Assembly (NCBI RefSeq): GCF_023065955.2
Contig: NW_026623089.1
Coordinates: 32,456,767-32,520,766 of the forward strand
Direction of reading: 5' to 3'
DNA: 64,000 nucleotides
Source of the DNA: Ursus arctos
Taxonomy: Eukaryota > Chordata > Mammalia > Carnivora > Ursidae
Numbering within the stretch: the stretch's first letter is position 1; every line of letters begins with the position of its first letter. The translations under genes and the position numbers were made by a program. Below the pieces are notes generated by a model. It was not told where the DNA came from, did not search any database, and saw nothing but the letters and a program-made list of their open reading frames with translations. Positions 35,001 to 47,000 of this stretch are shown here, in pieces.

Positions 35001-38000
35001 TTCTTCCAATCTATGAGCATGGAACATTTTTCCATTTCTTTGTGTCTACCTCCATTTCTTTCATGAGTATTCTATAGTTTTCTGAGTACAGATCCTTTGT
35101 CTCTTTGGTTAGGTTTATTCCTAGGTATCTTATGGTTTTGGGTACAATTGTAAATGAGATCGACTCCTTAATTTCTTTTTCTTCTGTCTCCTTGTTGGTG
35201 TATAGAAATGCAGCTGATTTCTGTGCATTGATTTTATATCCTGCCACTGTACTGAATTCCTGTATGAGTTATAGCAATTTTGGGGTAGAGTCTTATGGGT
35301 TTTCTACATAGAGTATCACTTATGTCTCATTTAAACAATGTATTATTTGGAGTTTGTCATTCTTACACAGAATTCTGTACCTTTATTCTCATTTCAGATG
35401 TTAAAATCAGACTCCTGTCAAGTGAGCTAGAATGTGTCTGTCATGTTGAGTGGGGGAGAAATATCAGTGTTCTGCAATGTGCAGTATATATAAATAAGAT
35501 CATGGGCTTTGAAACCAGACCCTTGTGTATTCCTCTCAGCTTCTCCACTTACTAGTTGTCTTCTTTGGGCAAGGTTCTTAACCTCTGTAAGACTCAATTT
35601 TATCGCTTCTAAAAATGAGGATGCCAAGGTTATCATGGGGTTTAATGAAAGTGCATGTAAAGTGCTTGACATAGTGCCTGGCAAATGGGAAGTTAAGCAA
35701 AATGGGGTCCCTGGCATTGAAGATGTTCAGACAAAAATCTGTCACCTTCCATTATTGTGATGGTCAAGTTTCAAGGCCTGAATAACAGTTGAAAGTCTAA
35801 CAGTGAGATTCTGCAACTTTATAAAATGTATATGTCAGTATATTTTAAAATCAGCTGTGTTATAAATATGCTTTATTAAAGCATATTTTAGTTATTTTAG
35901 TTATTAAAAATAAATATTACGTAATTAATAATTTTTAAATTCTTGAAATTGGCAGAATTTTTTAGATTACTTGAATAGCCTAACCTTTATTTCCCCTCTC
36001 CATCAGTGAAACTTTAGGTACCAGAGAGTTTTTTTGACCTTGACTTTCGAGCTTCATTTCAAAATTGAAATGATTCTTATGAGAGGCAGAAAGTGGTTGC
36101 TGCCTTAAATAATCTTACAACATTTGGTATAAGGACCTTAATTTGGGAGGTCTGATGAGCAAGTTTCTTGAAACTGAACCTCTTTGTTTTCTCTTTATTC
36201 TCCTTCCTGGTCCCAGTTTCAGCATTATCACCTTTTTCTATCTCGTATTTCCTTTCTTAACCACTTAAAATCAATTACTTGCCAACCGTGGTACTGGCAG
36301 CCTTGTAAACCTGGCCTAGAAGAGATTAAGCTACAGCAGTAAAAGGGCAAATGGTCTAAAGTAGACATTTGCGTTAACAGTAAACCCCTCCATCCTTATT
36401 CCTTTATGCCTTTACTGTATTCTTTTATTCTTAACAGAAGAATTTTCTACTTAGTGGTGGTTTAGAGCTGTTACAGCATTTCTTCTTCTTTTATGTGTTT
36501 TTTCAAGGTATAGGTAGCTATGAATTACATGGAGGGAAATGACATTTGTTTTTGTAATTAAAAAAAGGCTAAATGATAGAAAATAAAAAGAAGGAAATGA
36601 GTAAAACTGATTTATATTTATTAAGGTTTGTATATAGAACTTATAAAAAAATTTGTTTCAGAGTTTTAGGCTTCATTATTTTACAGTATTGTCTTTAATT
36701 AATATACTAACCTAAAATAACTCATTTAAGGCTTTCTTATATAAATTACATTGTAAAAATAAGTTACTTGAACTGATTTGACTTTTTTGCTCATTGGTTC
36801 TTATTTTTCATAATGGTCAGTTGAAAAAGTTAACTTTAATTTTATATTGTTCAACATAAAGGAGAAAAGAAGTCAAGTCAAAAAAAAGGAAGGATAAAAC
36901 CAAAAAAGATTATGAGGAGTCATCACATAAAAAATCCAGATTATCTTCTGCAGAAGAGACCTCAAAGAAAAAGGAAAAAGGTACAAGGGAATTAAAATAT
37001 AATACCTACTCACAGTTTTTAACGTAAAATGTAATCTGCTAAATGTGTCAAATATAGAATTTATTTGGTGAATGCATTTAGATTTCTGTTTTATACTAGT
37101 TGAAGGGGGGGACACCTGGGTGGCTCAGTCGGTTAAGTGTCCAACTCTTGTTTTTGGCTCAGGTCATGATCTTGGGGTCATGAGGTCGTACTCCAAGTCA
37201 GGCTCTGTGCAGGGCATGGAGCCTGCTTAAGATTCTCTTTCTCCATCTCCCTCTGCCCTCCCCCTTCCTCGCTTGCTCTCTCTCTCCCTCCCAAATGAAA
37301 AATAAATAAATCTTATAGTAGTCAAAACTGGTTTGGGAATTGATAAGATTTTTTTTTTTTTTTTAAGAGAAGTGGAGAGGGACAGACGGAGAGGGAGAGA
37401 GAGAATCTTAAGCAAGCTCCATGCCCAGCGTGGAGCCGGAGCCCAGCATGGAGCTTGATGCTGAGCTCGATCTCAGGATCCTGAGATCCTGACCTGAGCC
37501 AAAATCAAGAGTTGGACGCTTAACCGACTGAGCCACCCAGGCGCCCCTTGGTTGGGGAATTTAGATATGAATTTACAGCAACTTATAAGAGTTTCAAGAA
37601 CAAGGTTGGTTTTAATTCTTTTGGGGCAGATGGTAATAATATTGCAAACAATATTCTCCTTCCTCACTTTGTCACTTATAGACTCGGTACCTTGAACAAG
37701 TCCCTGAACTTCTTCAGTTCTATATTCCTCATATAAGTAGGGGTGATGTGAGTGAAAGGCATTTGAACACTGTAAAACAGTACATAATCTATAAGTCAGT
37801 GTAAAGTTATAACACTGGGATTTCATTACCATGGCCTTTGTGATTTTCTCACTAGCTTCTGAGCTTCTTGAAATCATGGAGCTTAATATATATGTCCTCG
37901 GAGCCTAGCATGGTGCTGTGCACATACACTTAGTAAATAATTGTTAAATTCAAATCCATCAGTCAGTCACTTACTTCTTCCTCAGTAGTGCTTAAACTCT

Positions 38001-41000
38001 CTAAGCTGTAATTTCTTCATGTGTAAAATGGTTATGCTAACTCAAGTTCCTAGCTCAGGATTGTTCAGAAGTTGAAAGGAGATAAAGGATTTAAGCAGTT
38101 TGCATGGTGCTTGGCGTGTAGTTAGCTATTATAAAGGTTACTGCTAGTTTCTTTTTCAGTCCACAATAGAGTCAAATTGGCTATAACTTAGAGTGAATCA
38201 AACTTAAATTATGTAGTTAGTGATAGATTACATTAGATTCAGCCAAATGTTAACACAATACTTGGACAGGAGAGGGCTCCCTTGCTCCAGCTATGAAGAT
38301 AATTAGCTAGGTTTCATTCTTACATGTACTTTAGTGAATCATAACATATTCAAGCATATAGTATCGCCAAGTTTTCGACTAGATGGTGAGAGGAAAATAC
38401 TGTTCTTATTTATTGAGAAACAGTATTTGAAACAGAATGCCTTTTTGTGTCTAAATCATTTCCCATCTCCAAAATAAATGTTAATAAATGTGAAAATTCC
38501 ATTTGGGTTTGAAAAATTTTTGTTTTAAAAATGTTTAATGTATCATACTTGAGAGTTTTATTGTATTTGTTATTGTATTACATAATATTTTATTCTTATC
38601 ATAGTATGATACCATGTGAATCACTACATATTCCAAATTAAAGAATAATTCCTACCTTGTGAAAGCTTGTTTAGTACCTTCAAAGCAGACGATTAAGTAG
38701 CTGGATACTCGGGATTGGGTATGGGATTGGAACCCTCAGATTATACATACGTATGCATGTGATCTTCCTTATAGATGTTTTCCCTGTAGTGTTCCATATT
38801 TCAGTAGATGACACCTCTGTCAACCTAAAAACTAATCAGATATCTGGAAATTATCCTCTACATCTTCTTATTTCTCATTATTTATGTTTAATTTGTTCCC
38901 AAATCCTGTCAGTTTTACCCCCAGAGTATGTATTTCTCAAGTTCTCTCCACCTTAATTCAAACTACCATGTTTTCTCATCTAGACTACTGCTCTCTTGTC
39001 CTTACTAGTTCTGCCACTGTCTTGTCATCCCACCTACTCTCCCCTTTGTGCATTCTCAATAAAGCAGTGATTGCCTGTTGTTCTTAGGATAGTACCAAAA
39101 TCCTCACAAAGCCCAGGTGCTCAATATGATCCATCATACAACACTTGTTTCTCACCATGCTCCACCTCACTTTCACACTCCACACTCACGGTCTTTTCAG
39201 TTTCTAGGAAATGCCAAACTTCTTTCCATTTAGGGACTATGTAGATGCCGCTTCCTCTCTTTCTAACCCCCTCCCCCCACTGCCAGGTCCCATCCTAATC
39301 CTCCGAGTCTAAGTTTAAATGTCACTGATCCTTTCTTGATTCCATCCCTGACCACTGAATTTAAATTAGTACTTCTAATTAGTATCCCCAGCACCCCACT
39401 AGCACATGTAAGGTATAAGTAATAAAGAATGAGGAAATGAAAGACTTTGAAGATTATTTCAGGACAACTTCAGGGATAGAGAACCAAAGCAGAATGGAAT
39501 TAGATAACGGTTTCTCATTTATTCTTTATTTAGAGTACCTTTGATAGCAGAGAGTACCGGATAAAGTTCTTCTTTTCAACTTCCGTGGCGTAAAGCAGAA
39601 AATGACATTTTAACAAACTTAGGAAAACCATGTGGAACTCTGTAATGTCTTTGTACCTGGGATCATCTGGAACTAGCTTGATTTTGATGTGATGCTTTAT
39701 AGCCAGACCACCTTAATTTGTCCCAAATTTGAGTAGTAATTAATGCTTAAAATCTCAGGTGCATTTGAACTGTTGACAAAACTTTCTTGATTTCCTTCCT
39801 ATCTTTGTGGCCTCTCCTCTGCCTCTTGATTATAGGTCCTCCTCAGTCTTACCCTTAGATGTTGGGGTTGCCCAAGGCCCTTATTGAACTTCTCTTCTTT
39901 CTCTCTGTTCTCCCTGTATGATCCCACCTACTCCTGTAGTGTCAGTTTACAGCCATACAAAAAGTAAGTGGGTGGATGGATGGATAATTGGATAGCTAGA
40001 TGGCTGAATGAATGGATAGAGAGAAAATGTAAGAAAGACCAATCGTTTGACTTTGAGGACCAGTCAGTCTGCTTTGGCAGGTCTGAGCAGAACAAGGTAC
40101 TTAGGCAGAGTGTCTTGACAGAAAGTTGAAGATCTTATCGCTCCCACCACTACCACTGCATCCCCAAGCTTGCTTCTTTGGGAAGGCCTTTCCTGACACC
40201 CTTCACCCCCCTCCTCTAGGCAAGCTTAGGTCTCTGTTACACATTTCAGTAGCACTGCACTTCTCCTTTAGAGATACATATCAGTCACCCTTGGAATAAT
40301 TTATTTTCTGTTAAGGAAGGGACTGTGTGACTTATTTAATTCTTTATCTCCAGTTTCTAAGCACAGTGCTTTCTCCACATAGTAGGTGTTGAATAAATGT
40401 TGGGTGAGTGAGTGAATCAGTGAAACAGTAGTTTCTCAACATTGAAAGAAACATCAGAGATCTGCCCTGGGATCATGATCAAAAAGATATTCTGTGGTTT
40501 TGCTTTTCAAAGTATGGTCCTCTGGCATTGTCATCACTTGGGAACTTGTTAGAAGTGCACAAGCTCAGACCCTTCCCCAATCTCCTGAATTACAGTTGCA
40601 CTTTAAGTTCCAGTACCATCAAGTTTGAGATGTACTTCTCTGTATCAGGTACTTGTTCTGCTTTTGCTTCAACACCTCCAGGGAAGAGGAACTTACTACT
40701 ATCCAAAATATTCTCTTACATTTCAGTTAGTTGTAATTGCTAGCAGGTGTCTCTTTAACTAATTTAGCCCAAATCTACAATTTCTTTCCTTTGGTGCAAG
40801 TTATGTCCTTAGGCCTCCAAAGTAAGCCTAACCTCTTTTTACCAATATAGACATTTGGAAATGGGTATTATATTCCTCACATAACAGAGAAGAATTTGTC
40901 ACCAGCTTAGCTGTATTTTTATTTGCTTTCTGATGAGTAGGAAATCAGAGTGAAGAAATAATAAGCTAAAAACAAAACAAAACAGAAGGAAACAATAACC

Positions 41001-44000
41001 TAAAGCTGCAGTCCGGGCCTTGGCTTCCTGTGGAGTCCCTACCCTGTGGTTCTGAAACCCTCTTTATTGGCCCTGAAAGGGGCCATGTATGCATTAGCTT
41101 TGGTTTATGAGATCTCTATCCAAGGAGGTTGGAGGAATTGGTACTCTCCATCTCTTAGCTGTCATTTTTTTGACTTATCAGCCTTCAGAATTATTTCCCT
41201 TGTGGTCTTACTACAGGAGACTCCGTAGAGTGATGATTTTTTAAAATTATGCTAGTAGACTTTCAGTACTTTTTTCTTTCTGTTTCTCTGATTGGATAAC
41301 TTGTAGAACTGAAACTTTGTTTTATGAAATATTTTGTGTGAATTTTAGTTACTAAGAATTCTCATCTGTATATGAAAAAGTATTGTGAAAAATGAGTATT
41401 TATAAACTGCTTTCAGATGTTGAACATCTATAGATAAAATGTGGTTATATTGCAGCTAATCTATGAGGTTTTTTTTTTTAGCAACATGAGTTTGTTTTTT
41501 TTTTCCACAGGTGTTCATATTTTTTAAGCTTTGTGGTATATATTCCAGGCATAAAATACCTCTGCCTAAAGGAACCTAACATTTTAATTAGATAAGTTTG
41601 AGGAACATGAAAAATTAGAAGACAGTGAGGAGCTTTTCTGTAAGACTATAAAGTAAACTAGACTCTTAGGAAGAATTCTGGTTACAGCTATAACTGTTAC
41701 ACCATTGCAAAATGATTTTTAACAAAACATGCTGTTTTCTTTTCAGGGCATTCATCCTCAAAGAAATCAGAAAATTCTGTAAACAGTAAGTATCTAGTAT
41801 TTCTTTATTAAATAAAAATGTATAGATTCAAGTTATTCAGTTTGGGTTTCTCATCAATTGTGACCTGCTCTGATGTATTATTTTTTGGTTTTGTACTAAA
41901 AAAAATCATAGAGAAAGTACCATAAGTATATGATTTCTTTTCCAATTTTGAACATTTTAAACTTTCTTAGTTTTAAAATAGAAGAGCATAAAATTTCTTC
42001 TTCAGTAAATACAATGGATACACAATTTAATTTCACTTTATAGAATATGATGGAAGAAAAGCAGAAGAATGAGGTTGGAATGGAAAAGGATTGGGAAAGT
42101 GGATTAAGATTTAAGAAATGTTGCTTATATTGTATACTGAGTAATCTCTGTTATTTGGTGATTTTGACTGATCAAATGAAATGTGTGGTTTGTGTATGGA
42201 AAGTAAAATGTTGGCTACTGGTTAGTTATTTAATAAGTACCGTGGTTTCCACCAGATTGTATCAAACCAGATTGGATTTTATTATTATTTTCCTTGCAAC
42301 ATTCCAAAAAACATTCAAATGACTTATAAATACAATAAAGTAAGATTTTTAAAAGTAAAATCAGGATAATGGACAAATAAGATAGACTAGCAAAGTAACG
42401 CTTGAGTAAAATTAACACAGACAAATGTTTACTAAAAAGTTCTGCATAATTACAAGGGTAGATCACACATTTGTCACTGTTCTTCCAAACAACCAAACCA
42501 AAGAGGGGAACCACCAGTAGAATGATTAATTGTACCCATATGATCATATGCAGGTTATTCATCTTTTTCCAGGTAGAGTTCTGAGAGCAGACTCTCCTGT
42601 GGGTTCATAAAAGGGGCATCCACCTGTGATATAACAAACAGTAGCCTTGCATCTCAATAGTAATACAATGTCATAAAGACCTTGCAGTAGGGTTAGGGCT
42701 AATAATAAAGTGTAGTTCAATAGCCTATCTAATTCATTTTATAATATCTGGACTTATGAGACTTCTAGGCTTGGAAATTTGTGAACTTAAGAATTTTTTT
42801 TTTCTGATTTAAAGTAATATATATTTACTGTGGCAAACTCAGGAAAAAAATTAGTAATTACTCCAAATCCCACCATTCTCAAAGAGAAACATTATTAGCA
42901 TTTTAATATAATTCTTAAGGAGAATTTTTAAGTGGTTGGTAATCAGAAATTTTGCACTATGAAAAATAGTAAAAGAGAAATTTTAAGATATTTACTGTTT
43001 AAAGATTTAATGGAGAGGGAGGTGTCAGTGGAGGCCTTCCTCTAGTTTAAGGATACAACTTATTTCTTATAAATTATTTTGCTCATACCAATTTTGTTTT
43101 CAGCATATTTGAAGTGTCCTAAAGCACTGATACTTTGTTTCTTCCCATGCAAATCCTAATTGATCTGTAGCTCCTTTTCCTAAATTAGGTGAAGTGTAGT
43201 GACAGTTTCTAGAACATAGCCTGGCATGAGAATGGTAGATTCATGCTATCTAGGCTGAAGTAGTGTGTGTGTGTATGTGTGCATGTGTGTGTGTATACAC
43301 ACACTATCTTTCATTTCCACTTGGATAATGTTGTTACCCTTTTACCACCGTTTAATGTATGGATTATTAAAACCAAATCTATGAAGAAAAACCCAATTTC
43401 TGTGGGGAAAAAGAATTTTAACTTGAATTTGTTGATTATTTACTCTTATCAGCCAAAATAGCAAGTTAGGTTTACTTGTACTCCCTCATTTAATCTTAGT
43501 AATGGGCATATAATATTCCATTTTGCAGACAGGAGAACCAAGACCCAGAGAATTTACATAAATTGCCAGAGATCTAGTAGTTGTTTAATAGCAAAACTGG
43601 GATGAAACACAGATTTATAATTCCATGAAGTCTATGCCCCTTTACCTGTATCATCAATAACCATTCAGTGAATCAAAAAAAGTCCATATTTTATACCCCA
43701 ATTTTGGCAGATACATTCTATAAATCTGCATTAAATGATTTGAGCTGTTTGTGTCTCAGTTCTATATGTGAAATAGGCATAAAGACACTTAACTTTGTTT
43801 TATTATCAGAGCCAAATGAGGCAATATATACCTAAAGCATGTATCCAACACAAAGTAAGTTCTTGATAACCTGTAGCTATTATTATTGTTACAGAAAGGA
43901 AAAAAAAAAACCGGACATTAAACAGAGTCTGTGTTTTGTTCTCTAGAATTGGTCAAATCAAAAGTTAAGTCTGTAAAAGTTTGACCTGTCCATTTGTTAT

Positions 44001-47000
44001 CGTAATTGGAGACTTGCCACTTCTTCAGTAAACCCAAGTTATTTAGGTATCATATAATAGCTAGAAAAACCAAGGTGACAGATCTGTTTTCATTATTCAA
44101 ACATACAGGGAAAATCATATGCAGTTTGCATTTTAGAATTTGCATTCTAGGGGGCACCTGGGTGGCACAGCGGTTAAGCGTCTGCCTTCGGCTCAGGGCG
44201 TGATTCCGGCGTTATGGGATCGAGCCCCACATCAGGCTCCTCCGCTATGAGCCTGCTTCTTCCTCTCCCACTCCCTCTGCTTGTGTTCCCTCTCTAGCTG
44301 GCTGTCTCTATCTCTGTTGAATAAATAAATAAAATCTTAAAAAAAAAAAAAGAATTTGCATTCTAAAAGCAACAGTGAAAACTTAAAGTAGGTCAAGAAT
44401 GGAATAACCAAGGCGTTGACAGAACTTGAAATTGTGTTATAGGAAGAAGGTTGAAGGAAATACAGATGTTCGGTTTGGAGAAAAGTGAAGGGATGGGAGG
44501 AAAGGGGTAAGGAAGCAGATGTGGAAACTGTGTAGGAAACTTATTTTTGATGGCTATTTAGCAGAACTAGAGTCTCTGGATAAAAATTGCCCAGAGACAG
44601 ATTTTTGCCTTAATTTAAGGAAAAACTTGTCAATTAGAACTATCTGAAGAAAGGAACAGAGGAATGGGCTGCTTCAGGAAGTAGTGAGGTGTTTGAGCTT
44701 AGATTGGACAACCACTTGTCGAGGGAGATGTTGCAGTAAGAGATTCAGTCATTGCATAAGGGCTAAAGACCGTACAGAGAGTCAGTGATGTACATTCTGA
44801 TCCCCGCTTACTAATAACTGCTGCATGGCTTTGACACTGATACAAGAGTACCCTTTGTAGTGCCTTTTCAGCTCCTTGTGATTGCCTTAGCAGTGCCCCT
44901 CCCACTTCTGCCCGGCTGTGGCAGTTACCATAGAGATGGTTTCTAGTTACTGTCACTCTCAGGGACCTAGGAGGGCATAGATTCACAGAGTTGAACTTAA
45001 AGGTCATGTAGTCCAGTCGTCTAGATTTGCTTCTCTAACAATATTTGGCTACTTTTTAAGCATTTGATCTTTCAGAGAGAGTTATTTTATAATATTCTAA
45101 ACTTATTTCGATCTTTTAGTAAAACTAAATTGTCTAGGATCAGAAAACTGGTGTAGGAAAGCTGGCATGTGGGACGTATTGAAGGGAACAAGAGGACAGG
45201 TGATTGTAAGGCCTTTTAAAATGAGCTGCCCACTTTTAAAGATCTTAGGTTTTGTTCTTTGACATCATTAACAGGGTAACACCATAATGTTAACTATTAG
45301 GCCTAATTAGTTTTTCTGTGCTTGCTTTATCTCATGTTAGTGAGTTTTCATAAAAATAAGAGTAGAACACTTTTATTCTCTCTTCTCACACATTCATTTT
45401 GGGACACTGGCAGTTTTAGTGCTGGTGGTCATTGAGTGGGAATCTGGTTCCCAAGGCTTTATAATTTTATCATCTTTTATTGTCTTTGTATGTAGATCAT
45501 TACAAATACAACCCCTGGGGCGCCTGGGTGGCTCAGTTGGTTAAGTGTCGACTCTTGATTTCAGCTCAGGTCATGATCTCAGTGTTGTGAGATCAAGCCC
45601 AGAGTCGGGCTCTGCACTGGGCATGGAGTCTGCCTGAGATTCTCTCTCTCCCTCTCCCTTTCTCCCCTTCCTGCTCCAAAATAAAACCCCTCTCCTTTTT
45701 TGCTTTTCCTCTGCCATTTTTGTTAGAATTTGTGCCAGAATAGATGCAGTTAGGACCAAAGTTCAGACATGCATATTGATTCAAGGATCAAAGTCCAACA
45801 GGTAAAAGGCTAAAAACACTGTGGGCAAATCAATGCTGTTTTATTTTTGTGTGTGTTTAAGGGACATTCTGTATTGACAGGCTGAATTTGTGTCAGTTCT
45901 TTTTGAGACTAACTTATTGGAGAGGAACTATTTGCTAATATCGTATGGCATATACTTTTATTGCCTTATATTTTTCAGTATTTGATAATTTTTAGTTCAC
46001 TAATATAGGGTGATTTTTGAAACATGTCTATTTTGTTATATTTTAAAAATAGAAATATCTTTATTGTTTTGACTGGTTTTTAAAGCCAATACATGATCAT
46101 TGTTTAAAATACAAAAAATTTGGAAATGTTTAAAGTAGAAAGTGAAAATATCCTAGGCCACAGGTAGTATAATTACTGTTAAGTTTGGTTGGTCCTTACA
46201 AACTTACAGTATATTTACACATATGTAATCATAAATCGGGTTATACCATGCATGCTTTCTGTAACTTTTAAAAAATTTTGAAATAGGGGCGCCTGGGTGG
46301 CACAGCGGTTAAGCGTCTGCCTTCGGCTCAGGGCGTGATCCTGGCGTTATGGGATCGAGCCCCACATCAGGCTCTTCTGCTATGAGCCTGCTTCTTCCTC
46401 TCCCACTCCGCCTGCTTGTGTTCCCTCTCTCTCTGGCTATCTCTATCTCTGTCGAATAAATAAATAAATAAATAAAATATTAAAAAAAAAATTTTTTTTG
46501 AAATAGACGTTTTTCCATGGTAATACTATAGACATGCTAAGTTTTTTTTTAACGGCTATATAGTATTAATTTAACCAGTCTTTGATCCCTAATTGGTGGG
46601 GATATAGGTTGTTTTCTTTTGCTGTTATTGTTGTTGTTATTTAATGAACATCTTTGTACATGTATCTCAGGTACTTATTTATTCTAAGTAAATAAATTCT
46701 TAAAAGCAGCATTGCTGGTCAAAGGATATGTACATTTTAAACTGATCTGTATTACTAGATTTTCCTCAAGAAAAAAGTTTACAGAATTTTTACTCCTAAC
46801 AATGTATGAGTGTGTCTATTTCTTTACTGAAACCAGCTTCTTCTAATTAATTTAATCGACATCAATTTTTAAAAGCACCTGACAATATTTTTTCATAATT
46901 TAACTAACTGGTCCTACATACTAGTTCATTTCTTGAGTTCTAGATCCTAATGTAAATATACTCTACAAAAATCTTAACCTGCATGTCTTTTGTATGCCAA

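Larger units (their letters stand above)
36981..41746 (+). other. FRA10AC1: FRA10AC1 intron between coding exons 10 and 11
   Basis: 4.8 kb. Two SINEs in opposite orientation (37110-37313 and 37344-37546), L2 fragments (37850-37960, 38960-39370, 40140-40430), antisense MIR pieces (about 38000-38140) and a MER5-like piece (40495-40620). 41000-41700 shows nothing I recognise. Confidence 0.7.
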
